Shown here: positions 16,070-22,470 of the stretch, in pieces
How positions within the stretch are numbered: position 1 is the stretch's first letter
Layout: the number at the start of each line of letters is the position of its first letter
Assembly: GCF_000332055.1 (NCBI RefSeq)
Contig: NZ_ALVZ01000163.1
Coordinates: 1 to 34,144, forward strand
DNA length: 34,144 bases
DNA from: Xenococcus sp. PCC 7305
GTDB taxonomy: Bacteria > Cyanobacteriota > Cyanobacteriia > Cyanobacteriales > Xenococcaceae
Direction: 5' to 3'
Notes under the pieces: model-generated
Told to the model about the DNA's origin: nothing
Database searches by the model: none
Seen by the model: only the letters and a program-made list of their open reading frames with translations
Position numbers and translations under genes: made by a program

Positions 16070-17875
16070 GATAGTATTAAGTTGGTGTGGCGATCGCTGG
16101 AAAAATATCCTCAGATCTATGGGATAGTTGCTCTAGTCTGGTTATTGATAGTTGGCTTTATTGCTTTTCTTTGGCATTTGGGAGCCACAGGTTTAGTAGA
16201 CGAAACCGAACCATTATTTGCCGAGGCCGCTCGTCAAATGACTGTGACCGGAAATTGGATTACGCCTTATTTTAATGAAGTAACTCGCTTTGATAAACCA
16301 CCTTTGATTTATTGGTTGATGGGGATTGGTTATCAAATAATGGGAGTGAATGAATGGGCTGTTCGTTTACCTTCGGCGATTTCAGCAATTTCCTTAATGG
16401 TTTTGGGATTCTATACCTTAAGACGCTTGGGAAATATCAATCAAAGCTCAACGCGATCGCAATCATTATTATTTGCAGTCATCGGTACTAGTTTGATGGC
16501 TTTAAATTTGCAAACAATTCTCTGGGCACGCACTGGAGTTTCTGATATGTTGCTTAGCGGTTGCATGGGCAATGCTTTGTTTTGTTTCTTTATTGGATAT
16601 AGCAATTTAGGGAACGGGGAAACGAGAGATCGTAAGAAGTTTGGGTTGCCTAGTTTATGGTATTTGGGGTTTTATATTTTAATTGCTTTGGCAGTTTTAG
16701 CTAAAGGCCCGGTGGGAATTGTCTTGCCTGGATTAATTATTTTTTGCTTCTTGCTCTATGTCGGACAATTCAAGGCTGTGGCGAGAGAAATGAATTTGAT
16801 TTTAGGGGCAATTATTTTTCTTGTTATTAGTGTTCCTTGGTATATTTTAGTTTTCTTGGAAAATGGCCAGGTTTATCTCGATGCTTTCTTTGGCAAACAT
16901 AATTTTCGACGCTTTACCGATGTAGTCAATGGTCACGATGCTCCTTGGTATTTTTATATTTTTATTGTCCTAGGTCTTTTTGCTCCTTGGTCTGTGTATT
17001 TACCTCTGGCAATCCATCGTTTAGCTTGGTGGCGCCGGTCTTGGTGGCAGAGGCAACCTCGCCATAATCACCTGGGAATTTTTGCGTTTTTTTGGTTTGT
17101 TTGTATCTTTCTCTTTTTTAGTATTTCTGTCACGAAGTTACCGAGTTATGTTTTGCCGCTAATTCCTGCCGGCTCTATTTTAGTGGCCATGTTGTGGGAT
17201 GAATATTTTGCTCGGGGTCTTGCAAAGCCCAAAAAATTCCAAGATCAAGGCTTCTTAATCAGCATTTTAGCGAATCTCTTACTGGCTATTTTGTTCGCGA
17301 TCGCATTTATCCTCCTGCCAACTTTTATTGGTAAAGACCCGGCAATCCCCGAGTTAAATTTGTTACTTACAAAATCAGGATTAACTACTAAAGGTGCAAT
17401 TGTTTGGGGCCTAATCGCGATCGCAATTATGAGTTGTCTGATCAGAATTCGCTATTGGCGTTGGATTATTGCAGTCAACCTTGTGGGTTTTGTCGCTTTT
17501 ACCAGCTTTGTTTTACTGCCGACGAGTTTCTTTCTCGATGTCAATCGGCAACTGCCTTTGCGAGAAATCGCTCAAGAAATTATCACTGTTCAAAGAGCTC
17601 ATGAACCTATCATCATGTTGGGCTTTAAAAAACCGAGTTTGGTCTTTTACACTCAGCAGCCAGTTCAGTTTTTCCGTAGAAAAAAATCCCTATCTGAATA
17701 CATCACAGAGTTTGACGCCGACATTAAATCGGACACTTTTCTCCTGATTAGTCGAGCCAAGGAAATTCGCAAGGTCGCAAAATTGCAGCCTCAAGATTAC
17801 CAGCAATTGGCAAAAAAAGGAGTTTACAACTTAATTAGAGTTCTGAAAGCACAGTTCTACTTAGACATTAAGTGA
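16067..17875 (+). CDS. GT39-type (ArnT/PMT family) glycosyltransferase, membrane
   Basis: Polytopic inner-membrane glycosyltransferase of the GT-C fold, expected to use a polyprenyl-phosphate sugar and to modify a lipid or glycan on the periplasmic side. The diagnostic loop is near 48-85: DETEPLFAEAARQM with the catalytic acidic residue, then RFDKPPLIYWL. About 11-12 hydrophobic helices follow, and the C-terminal region is soluble. The first ATG is deep inside, so the start must be TTG (16067 or 16082) or GTG (16085); none has a clear ribosome site. Residues about 180-186 (NLGNGET) are encoded by a GGGAAC-type heptamer fragment. It sits just after galE. The sugar and acceptor are not readable. 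Confidence 0.85.
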   Translation: MDSIKLVWRSLEKYPQIYGIVALVWLLIVGFIAFLWHLGATGLVDETEPLFAEAARQMTVTGNWITPYFNEVTRFDKPPLIYWLMGIGYQIMGVNEWAVRLPSAISAISLMVLGFYTLRRLGNINQSSTRSQSLLFAVIGTSLMALNLQTILWARTGVSDMLLSGCMGNALFCFFIGYSNLGNGETRDRKKFGLPSLWYLGFYILIALAVLAKGPVGIVLPGLIIFCFLLYVGQFKAVAREMNLILGAIIFLVISVPWYILVFLENGQVYLDAFFGKHNFRRFTDVVNGHDAPWYFYIFIVLGLFAPWSVYLPLAIHRLAWWRRSWWQRQPRHNHLGIFAFFWFVCIFLFFSISVTKLPSYVLPLIPAGSILVAMLWDEYFARGLAKPKKFQDQGFLISILANLLLAILFAIAFILLPTFIGKDPAIPELNLLLTKSGLTTKGAIVWGLIAIAIMSCLIRIRYWRWIIAVNLVGFVAFTSFVLLPTSFFLDVNRQLPLREIAQEIITVQRAHEPIIMLGFKKPSLVFYTQQPVQFFRRKKSLSEYITEFDADIKSDTFLLISRAKEIRKVAKLQPQDYQQLAKKGVYNLIRVLKAQFYLDIK

Positions 17876-18293
17876 TGATAAAAAAACATTTGAATTTCAG
17901 AGCTTAATATTAAGTTTTGAACTTTTATGAACTAATTGTAAAGTAATGTGTACTTATTTTAAAAAATGCAACAAGAGCAATTAGCCCCTTATGGTTACAG
18001 AGTTATTAAACTAAGATCGTGCTTGCCAACCAAAATTTCACATTGAAAAATGAAAATCTGGCAATTTTATGGAATTAATCATCTGTATCTGCAAGAAATT
18101 ACCCTTGCCAGTGAAATGCCTTGAGAATATCGATAACTCATTCAGCATAATCACATAGGTTAAGAAGAGAAAAATCTCAACTTATAGGTATTTTTTCTTC
18201 CTTCTTGATAGTCAATCAAGATTAAAGATAAAGATGGTCTAATTAAGTTCAAAAATTGGAGACTTCATTTCAAGTGAATCAAAAAAATAAACT
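17876..18293. other. Leader of sepF with a possible kinase-gene remnant
   Basis: No full gene is visible in this 418-bp stretch. A 26-codon frame at 17966-18046 begins MQQEQLAPYGYRVIK, which resembles the N-terminus of cyanobacterial serine/threonine protein kinases (a GYxVIxxLG opening), then loses resemblance and stops. A second short frame at about 18050-18123 (MKIWQFYGINHLYL) is unrecognised. The rest is AT-rich and should contain the sepF promoter. Confidence 0.35.
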
Positions 18294-18887
18294 GTGAGCA
18301 TTATGATTGAAACTTTAAAAAGAATCATCGGGATCGATGAAGATTTCTCCTATGAAGGTGACGGATATGAAGAATATTCCGGAGAAGAAGAAATAACTAC
18401 TGGATATTCAGAACCCAGTTCCGAATCTCAACTCAAAGAATCAGAAGCTGTAAGAGCTAGTTCTCATAGTAATAACAAAAAAAATCTAGGGAAACAGGAA
18501 ACAAACATGACCAATAAAGTTGTCGGACTACCTGGCCTCAATAATGGTAATGCAGAAGTAACAGTAATTGAACCTCAATCTTTTGAGGAAATGCCCCAAG
18601 TTATTTCGGCATTACGCGATCGCAAGTCTGTGGTTCTCAATCTTAATATGATGAATCCAGAAGAAGCACAAAGAGCTGTGGACTTTGTTGCCGGCGGAAC
18701 TTACGCAATGGATGGGCATCAAGAAAGAGTAGGCGAAAGTATTTTCTTGTTTACTCCCAGTTGCGTTAAGGTCAGCACCTTATCTGGTATTGTTAGCGAA
18801 GTAGATGAGTTGACCGATGCCAGAGTAAGTCGTTCTGTATCTAATCACAACGATCCTTGGCAAGAACCAAGAGTTATGGCGCAATAA
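18294..18887 (+). CDS. sepF: Cell division protein SepF
   Basis: SepF (Cdv2 in cyanobacteria) binds FtsZ and the membrane and aligns the division ring. The N-terminal helix ETLKRIIGI (about 5-13) is the probable amphipathic membrane anchor. An acidic, Ser/Glu-rich linker covers about 16-75. The conserved SepF domain (about 84-172) has [20 protein letters not shown], then [20 protein letters not shown] and a GGTYAMDG turn, ending in IFLFTP. The 197-residue length is typical for cyanobacteria. The start is either GTG at 18294 or ATG at 18303, and neither has a clear ribosome site. proC follows after 10 bp, the usual cyanobacterial order. pipX and pipY, often upstream, are absent. Confidence 0.93.
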   Translation: MSIMIETLKRIIGIDEDFSYEGDGYEEYSGEEEITTGYSEPSSESQLKESEAVRASSHSNNKKNLGKQETNMTNKVVGLPGLNNGNAEVTVIEPQSFEEMPQVISALRDRKSVVLNLNMMNPEEAQRAVDFVAGGTYAMDGHQERVGESIFLFTPSCVKVSTLSGIVSEVDELTDARVSRSVSNHNDPWQEPRVMAQ

Positions 18888-18897
18888 CAAAAAAATC

Positions 18898-19722
18898 ATG
18901 ACCATAGATAGCATCCAGTTTGGGGTTATTGGCGGCGGCGTAATGGCAGAAGCTATTATTTCCCGTCTGCTGCAACAACAAATATATTCTCCCAGTCATA
19001 TACTCGTTAGCGAACCGCAATTGCAACGCCGAGAATTCTGGAAAGAGCAATACCAAGTAGCAGTAACGACAGATAATAATCATGTCATCTCAGCCCAAGA
19101 AGTTATTCTCTTAGCCATTAAACCCCAAGTTTTGGATGTTGTTGCCGAACAATTAACTTTATCTTCTGAAAGTAAGCAGAGTCCATTAATACTTTCAATT
19201 TTGGCGGGTGTTTCCTTAGAACGCTTGGAATCGGTTTTTCCCGGCTATTCAATAATTAGAGTTATGCCTAATGCTCCCGCGACAATTGGCGAAGGAGTCA
19301 GCGCGATCGCAAGAGGTTCGCAAGTTTCTGCGCTTCAGTTACAAAAAGCACAACAAATTTTTACCGCAGTGGGGCAATTGGTAGAAGTTCCCGAATATTT
19401 AATGGATGCGGTCACAGGCTTGTCTGGTTCTGGCCCAGCTTATGTTGCTTTGATGATAGAGTCCCTTGCCGATGGTGGTGTTGCCGCAGGATTACCAAGG
19501 GCGATCGCCCAAAAATTAGCTATTCAAACAGTTTTGGGAACAGCAAAACTCTTACAAGAATCAGGACTACATCCAGCAGAAGTCAAAGATCGAGTTAGTA
19601 GTCCTGGGGGAACAACGATTGCAGGGGTTACAGAACTAGAAAAAGGCGGGTTCCGTTCAGCTGTCATTGAAGCTGTACAAGCTGCTACCAAACGCTCTAG
19701 AGAATTGAAAATTAAAAATTGA
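18898..19722 (+). CDS. proC: Pyrroline-5-carboxylate reductase
   Basis: Final enzyme of proline synthesis, reducing pyrroline-5-carboxylate with NAD(P)H in the cytosol. The Rossmann motif is FGVIGGGVMAEAII (8-21). The mid-protein has VMPNAPATIGEG, and the C-terminal helical domain has TGLSGSGPAYV and VSSPGGTTIAGVTELE, the family signature that shapes the active site. The 274-residue length is normal. It is ten bases downstream of sepF, so it is probably co-transcribed. The last residues (ELKIKN, stop) are encoded by an AT-rich 14-nt repeat, the same tail as galE, and probably replaced the original end. Confidence 0.95.
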   Translation: MTIDSIQFGVIGGGVMAEAIISRLLQQQIYSPSHILVSEPQLQRREFWKEQYQVAVTTDNNHVISAQEVILLAIKPQVLDVVAEQLTLSSESKQSPLILSILAGVSLERLESVFPGYSIIRVMPNAPATIGEGVSAIARGSQVSALQLQKAQQIFTAVGQLVEVPEYLMDAVTGLSGSGPAYVALMIESLADGGVAAGLPRAIAQKLAIQTVLGTAKLLQESGLHPAEVKDRVSSPGGTTIAGVTELEKGGFRSAVIEAVQAATKRSRELKIKN

Positions 19723-19748
19723 AAATTAAAAATTGAAAATTAAAAATT
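19705..19748. repeat. AT-rich 14-nt tandem repeat across the proC stop
   Basis: Three copies of TTGAAAATTAAAAATT start at 19705, 19719 and 19733, a 14-nt period. The first supplies the end and stop of proC. Confidence 0.85.
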
Positions 19749-19783
19749 ACTTGCACTAAAGTACTGGCGTCGCGTCATCCTTG

Positions 19784-19808
19784 TCATTCCGCTTGACGGG
19801 ACGAATGA
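19784..19808. other. Weak hairpin between convergent genes
   Basis: TCATTC (19784-19789) pairs with GAATGA (19803-19808) around a GC-rich centre. It lies between convergent proC and the gene ending at 19840. It may be a short palindromic repeat or a weak two-way terminator; no T-run is present. Confidence 0.3.
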
Positions 19809-19839
19809 AGGGAAAATTGAGAGTTGAGAATTGCTTGCT

Positions 19840-20154
19840 TTACTCTTCGTTTTCTTCGGAAATTGCAGATTCTATCTCCTGCAATAGTTGCCCTAGTTTC
19901 ATCCTTTCAATATAGGGCCAACCGCCTTTTTCCTCAATGTCTTTGACAAACTGATAAAGATCATTACGAGTTTCAGGTAATGAAGTTTCAAACATTTCTG
20001 TCCGGATGTGACGGTGAATTTGCTCCAATTGGCGCAATAATGCTAGCAACTGCAAAACATCATGACGATTTTCATCAGCGATCAACTTGATATCCTGAAT
20101 AACTGCTTGTAATTTAGCGGTAAAATCTTCTTTATTGACTGTTTCTTCTTCCAT
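19840..20154 (-). CDS. Conserved hypothetical protein, helical
   Basis: A 104-residue soluble, strongly charged protein without a family I can name. It is predicted almost entirely helical, with long amphipathic stretches (AVIQDIKLIADENRHDVLQL and LLALLRQLEQIHRHIRTEM) that look like a coiled coil. A GGWPYIERMKLGQLLQ segment near 77-92 follows, and the tail is acidic (SEENEE). No signal peptide or membrane span is seen. The codon pattern and length support a real gene. It is monocistronic, convergent with proC and divergent from the thioredoxin gene, with about 215 bp between the two starts. Confidence 0.7.
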   Translation of the reverse strand: MEEETVNKEDFTAKLQAVIQDIKLIADENRHDVLQLLALLRQLEQIHRHIRTEMFETSLPETRNDLYQFVKDIEEKGGWPYIERMKLGQLLQEIESAISEENEE

Positions 20155-20371
20155 GTTTTTCCCCTGACAATTCCGTCTTTATCTGTTGATCTGTTACATA
20201 ATACCTCAGAAAAATCAGCAATAGGAAACTGTCATCCTGAAAATGTTCAAATTCAACGAGTTGACAATAAATATTGCATTTAAAAGCTGTTGAAAGCTGT
20301 AAGACAGCCAACAGATGACAAATTTTATCCCAAAACATGAGACAGTATGTTCAATACAAGAGGAATTAATT

Positions 20372-20701
20372 ATGCCGACAGATATTAAAGCAGAATATGT
20401 TCAACAAGAGCAATTTGAGGAACTAATTAACCAGAAAAAGCCTGTGGTAGTTGATTATACAGCGACTTGGTGTGGTCCTTGTCGCTTGGTTGCGCCTCTA
20501 ATAGACCAATTAGCCGCAGATTATCAGGGAAGGGCTGAAGTGGTTAAAATAGACCTTGATCAGAATAAGGGAAATGCAAAACAATACAGTATTAAGAGTA
20601 TTCCCGCAGTTTTAATCTTTAAAAATGGACAGGAAGTAGATCGTATTGTCGGTAGAGCAACCTATGAAGAATTTAGCAATGCTCTTGATAAACAGTTGTA
20701 A
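20372..20701 (+). CDS. Thioredoxin
   Basis: Cytosolic disulfide reductase of about 109 residues. The active site is WCGPC (Trp33, Cys34, Cys37) in YTATWCGPCRLVAPLI, with the cis-proline in SIPAVLIFKNGQ. Thioredoxin reductase (NTR or FTR) would reduce it. I chose the ATG at 20372 because AGAGGA lies seven bases upstream and it gives the family's normal length; the longer frame from 20315 adds 19 unrelated residues. Which cyanobacterial type it is (m, x, y or the TrxC-like group) cannot be settled here. It stands alone; the AlkB-like gene follows after about 75 bp on the same strand. Confidence 0.92.
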   Translation: MPTDIKAEYVQQEQFEELINQKKPVVVDYTATWCGPCRLVAPLIDQLAADYQGRAEVVKIDLDQNKGNAKQYSIKSIPAVLIFKNGQEVDRIVGRATYEEFSNALDKQL

Positions 20702-20776
20702 CTATAGTTTAGTTGCTCCATTTTAAGGATGTAATACTCAATCTAATGCTTAAAACCCAATTTTGTGCCAGATGAG

Positions 20777-21436
20777 ATGATGAATCAGTTTAGTCTTGAT
20801 TTATTTGATTTAGAAAAAATTGATAATCAAAAATATCCTGAAATTGTAACTTTTCCATCAGGAGCGCCAATGCCTGATGGGGAGGTGATTATTTATCAAA
20901 ACTTCTTTGAAGAACTGGAAAGTAATCAATTGTTTAAAGAGTTAGAAAGTGGAATAAGTTGGCAACAAGATCGAATAAAAATGTTTGGCAAAGAATTTAA
21001 CTTGCCAAGGTTGACGGCTTGGTACGGAGATCAGGGAAAATCCTATACCTATTCGGGAATAACTATGGCTCCTACTCCTTGGAACCCCGTATTACTTTTG
21101 ATCAAAGCAAGAATTGAAAAAGTAGTGAGTCTTGAATTCAATAGTGTTTTGGCAAATTTATATCGTCATGGACAAGATCATATGTCCTGGCATAGTGATG
21201 ATGAGCGTGAATTGGGCAAAAATCCAATTATTGCATCAGTTAGTTTTGGGGAAACAAGACGTTTTCTCTTGAGACATAAATATGATAGAGAACTAGAAAA
21301 ATTAGAAGTTAGCTTGAATAATGGTAGTTTATTAATTATGCAGGGCTCAACACAACATTTCTGGAAACATCAGATCCCAAAGACTGCAAAAAAAATTAAC
21401 CCAAGAATCAATTTAACATTCAGATTTATTAAGTAA
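20777..21436 (+). CDS. AlkB-type 2-oxoglutarate/Fe(II) dioxygenase
   Basis: Expected to repair alkylated nucleobases by oxidative demethylation, using Fe(II) and 2-oxoglutarate. Counting from the GTG at 20765, iron ligands are His143 and Asp145 (WHSDDE) and His202 (WKHQIP). The 2-oxoglutarate-binding arginines are Arg214 and Arg220 (PRINLTFR). The substrate lid holds LPRLTAWYGD and TYSGI, as in the ALKBH2/3-like bacterial group. The ATG at 20777, directly followed by a second ATG, seems a better start than the GTG. It follows the thioredoxin gene without a clear terminator, so an operon is possible. Substrate preference (DNA or RNA) is not readable. Confidence 0.9.
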   Translation: MMNQFSLDLFDLEKIDNQKYPEIVTFPSGAPMPDGEVIIYQNFFEELESNQLFKELESGISWQQDRIKMFGKEFNLPRLTAWYGDQGKSYTYSGITMAPTPWNPVLLLIKARIEKVVSLEFNSVLANLYRHGQDHMSWHSDDERELGKNPIIASVSFGETRRFLLRHKYDRELEKLEVSLNNGSLLIMQGSTQHFWKHQIPKTAKKINPRINLTFRFIK

Positions 21437-21452
21437 ATACAAACATAATTTT

Positions 21453-21476
21453 GCTTAGCTATTATTAGCTGTAAGC
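21453..21476. other. Bulged hairpin between AlkB-type and DUF433 genes
   Basis: GCTTAGCTA and TAGC-TG-TAAGC form a nine-pair hairpin with a TTAT loop and a two-base bulge. It lies between convergent genes and touches the DUF433 stop. No T-run follows on either strand, so terminator function is doubtful. Confidence 0.3.
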
Positions 21477-21722
21477 TAAAGACTTTGATTTAATAAATTT
21501 GATTTAACTATTAAATTCTGTTGTTCTTGATCAACAGTATGGCTAAGACAAGCCAGTATATCTTCTCTTGTTAAATAGGGAAAATCTTCTAATCTTTCTT
21601 CATAAGTCATTCCCGCAGCTAAAATAGGATAAAACATCATAAACTGTAATTCTCATTCCTTTCATACAGGGTTTGCCAGCTCTTTTCCCTGGCTCGATAG
21701 TAATAATGTCGCGGTAGTTCAT
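21476..21722 (-). pseudogene. DUF433 family antitoxin gene, frameshifted
   Basis: DUF433 proteins are the presumed antitoxins of DUF5615 (PIN-like) nucleases. From the ATG at 21722 the frame reads MNYRDIITIEPGKRAGKPC, then MKGMRITVYDVLSY, which is the family start. After this it meets a stop. Removing one T from the four-T run at 21621-21624 restores LAAGMTYEERLEDFPYLT and REDILACLSHTVDQE up to a TAG at 21476, giving a normal protein of about 80 residues. So a single-base insertion broke the gene, unless it is a sequencing error or a programmed shift. No DUF5615 gene lies downstream: the AlkB-type gene ends 39 bp away on the other strand. hicB-hicA lie upstream. Confidence 0.82.
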
Positions 21723-21800
21723 GATTTTTGTTGTGACTGCAAATTTCTATTTGTGATAATTGCTTCTATTTCCTTATTCCTATTCTTAAGAAGTAAAATC

Positions 21801-22019
21801 TTAGGCTGCTTTAACAATATTCGGTTCTGGTAGAGGCTCCCCATCCGCTTCATAGGAAATAATTAAAGATTCTAGAGCTTCTTTTCCCTTAACAACAGCC
21901 TCCTCATAGGTATTTCCATGAGTCCGCCAATATTGACCTGGAAAATCAGGTAAAGCCACCAGAAAACAATTATCCTCATTGCTCCACTGAATAATCATTT
22001 GATATTTAAGTTTATCCAT
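21801..22019 (-). CDS. hicB: HicB family antitoxin
   Basis: A 72-residue antitoxin that should bind and block the HicA mRNA interferase encoded just upstream. It is a degraded-RNaseH-fold HicB: MIIQWSNEDNCFLVALPDFPG (its first 20 residues matching) is the family opening, followed by THGNTYEEAVVKGKEALES and a C-terminal PLPEP. No DNA-binding domain follows, so this is the short form, and repression of its own promoter would need another factor. Its start overlaps the end of hicA by eight bases, typical coupling for hicAB. It shares the patch with the broken DUF433 gene. Confidence 0.92.
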   Translation of the reverse strand: MDKLKYQMIIQWSNEDNCFLVALPDFPGQYWRTHGNTYEEAVVKGKEALESLIISYEADGEPLPEPNIVKAA

Positions 22020-22224
22020 CTTTTTGCTTCTTGTTAACTTCTTCTATTGCTTGATTAACTTCCTTTTCTAGATAAGGTTTGGCATCTGAACTGTCCTTAC
22101 CTGCAATGGTAACTCGTCCACGATATTCTGGATGTGTCCAGTTAGTATGGCTTCCCTTTCCTGGGCGTTCACGAAAACCATATTTGCGTAGTATTTGTTT
22201 CAATTCTCGAATTTTTTTCGGCAT
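22012..22224 (-). CDS. hicA: HicA family mRNA interferase toxin
   Basis: A 70-residue double-stranded-RNA-binding-fold toxin that cleaves mRNA and stops growth when free of HicB. The catalytic His26 sits in GKGSHTNW, the HicA hallmark, preceded by LRKYGFRERPG. The C-terminal part has RVTIAGKDSSDAKPYLEKEV. The toxin looks intact. The order hicA then hicB with an eight-base overlap is the classical arrangement. No strong ribosome site precedes the ATG, which may keep toxin levels low. A 246-bp gap separates it from the Uup-type gene upstream on the same strand. Confidence 0.92.
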   Translation of the reverse strand: MPKKIRELKQILRKYGFRERPGKGSHTNWTHPEYRGRVTIAGKDSSDAKPYLEKEVNQAIEEVNKKQKDG

Positions 22225-22470
22225 TTCAATTGCCTGATAAATTTAATTTAATGATACTCACTATCTTAATTCTGTAGATTAATTAATCTTGCCAAGCCAT
22301 AATATTAATTTTATTTAGCCATGAAAGATAATGTTTAAAGAATTTTTCAACGAGATTCCATTTTAGATAATCCTTATGGGAAAATTGGAAAGTCTGCAAT
22401 CATAGCTTGGATGAAACTAGAAGAACAATAAGCTACATTTGGGTTCGATGCCAATGATGTTATTAAGTTA
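22225..22470. other. Gap with a possible gene-tail remnant
   Basis: Within this gap a plus-strand frame at 22339-22431 encodes a 30-residue peptide (RIFQRDSILDNPYGKIGKSA at its start) ending in MKLEEQ and a stop. It has a protein-like composition but no start codon of its own. I do not recognise it; it may be the tail of a lost gene. The hicA promoter should lie near 22230-22260. Confidence 0.25.

Noticed and set aside
20132-20338. 68-codon minus-strand frame between the helical protein and thioredoxin
   Set aside because: It overlaps the start of the better-supported gene at 20154 in another frame and reads as random Leu/Phe-rich sequence.
20315-20371. Longer thioredoxin start
   Set aside because: The extra 19 residues are not thioredoxin-like; AGAGGA precedes the internal ATG at 20372.
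22440-22470. GGTTCGA string suggesting a tRNA T-arm
   Set aside because: No acceptor stem, anticodon arm or CCA-side pairing can be built around it.
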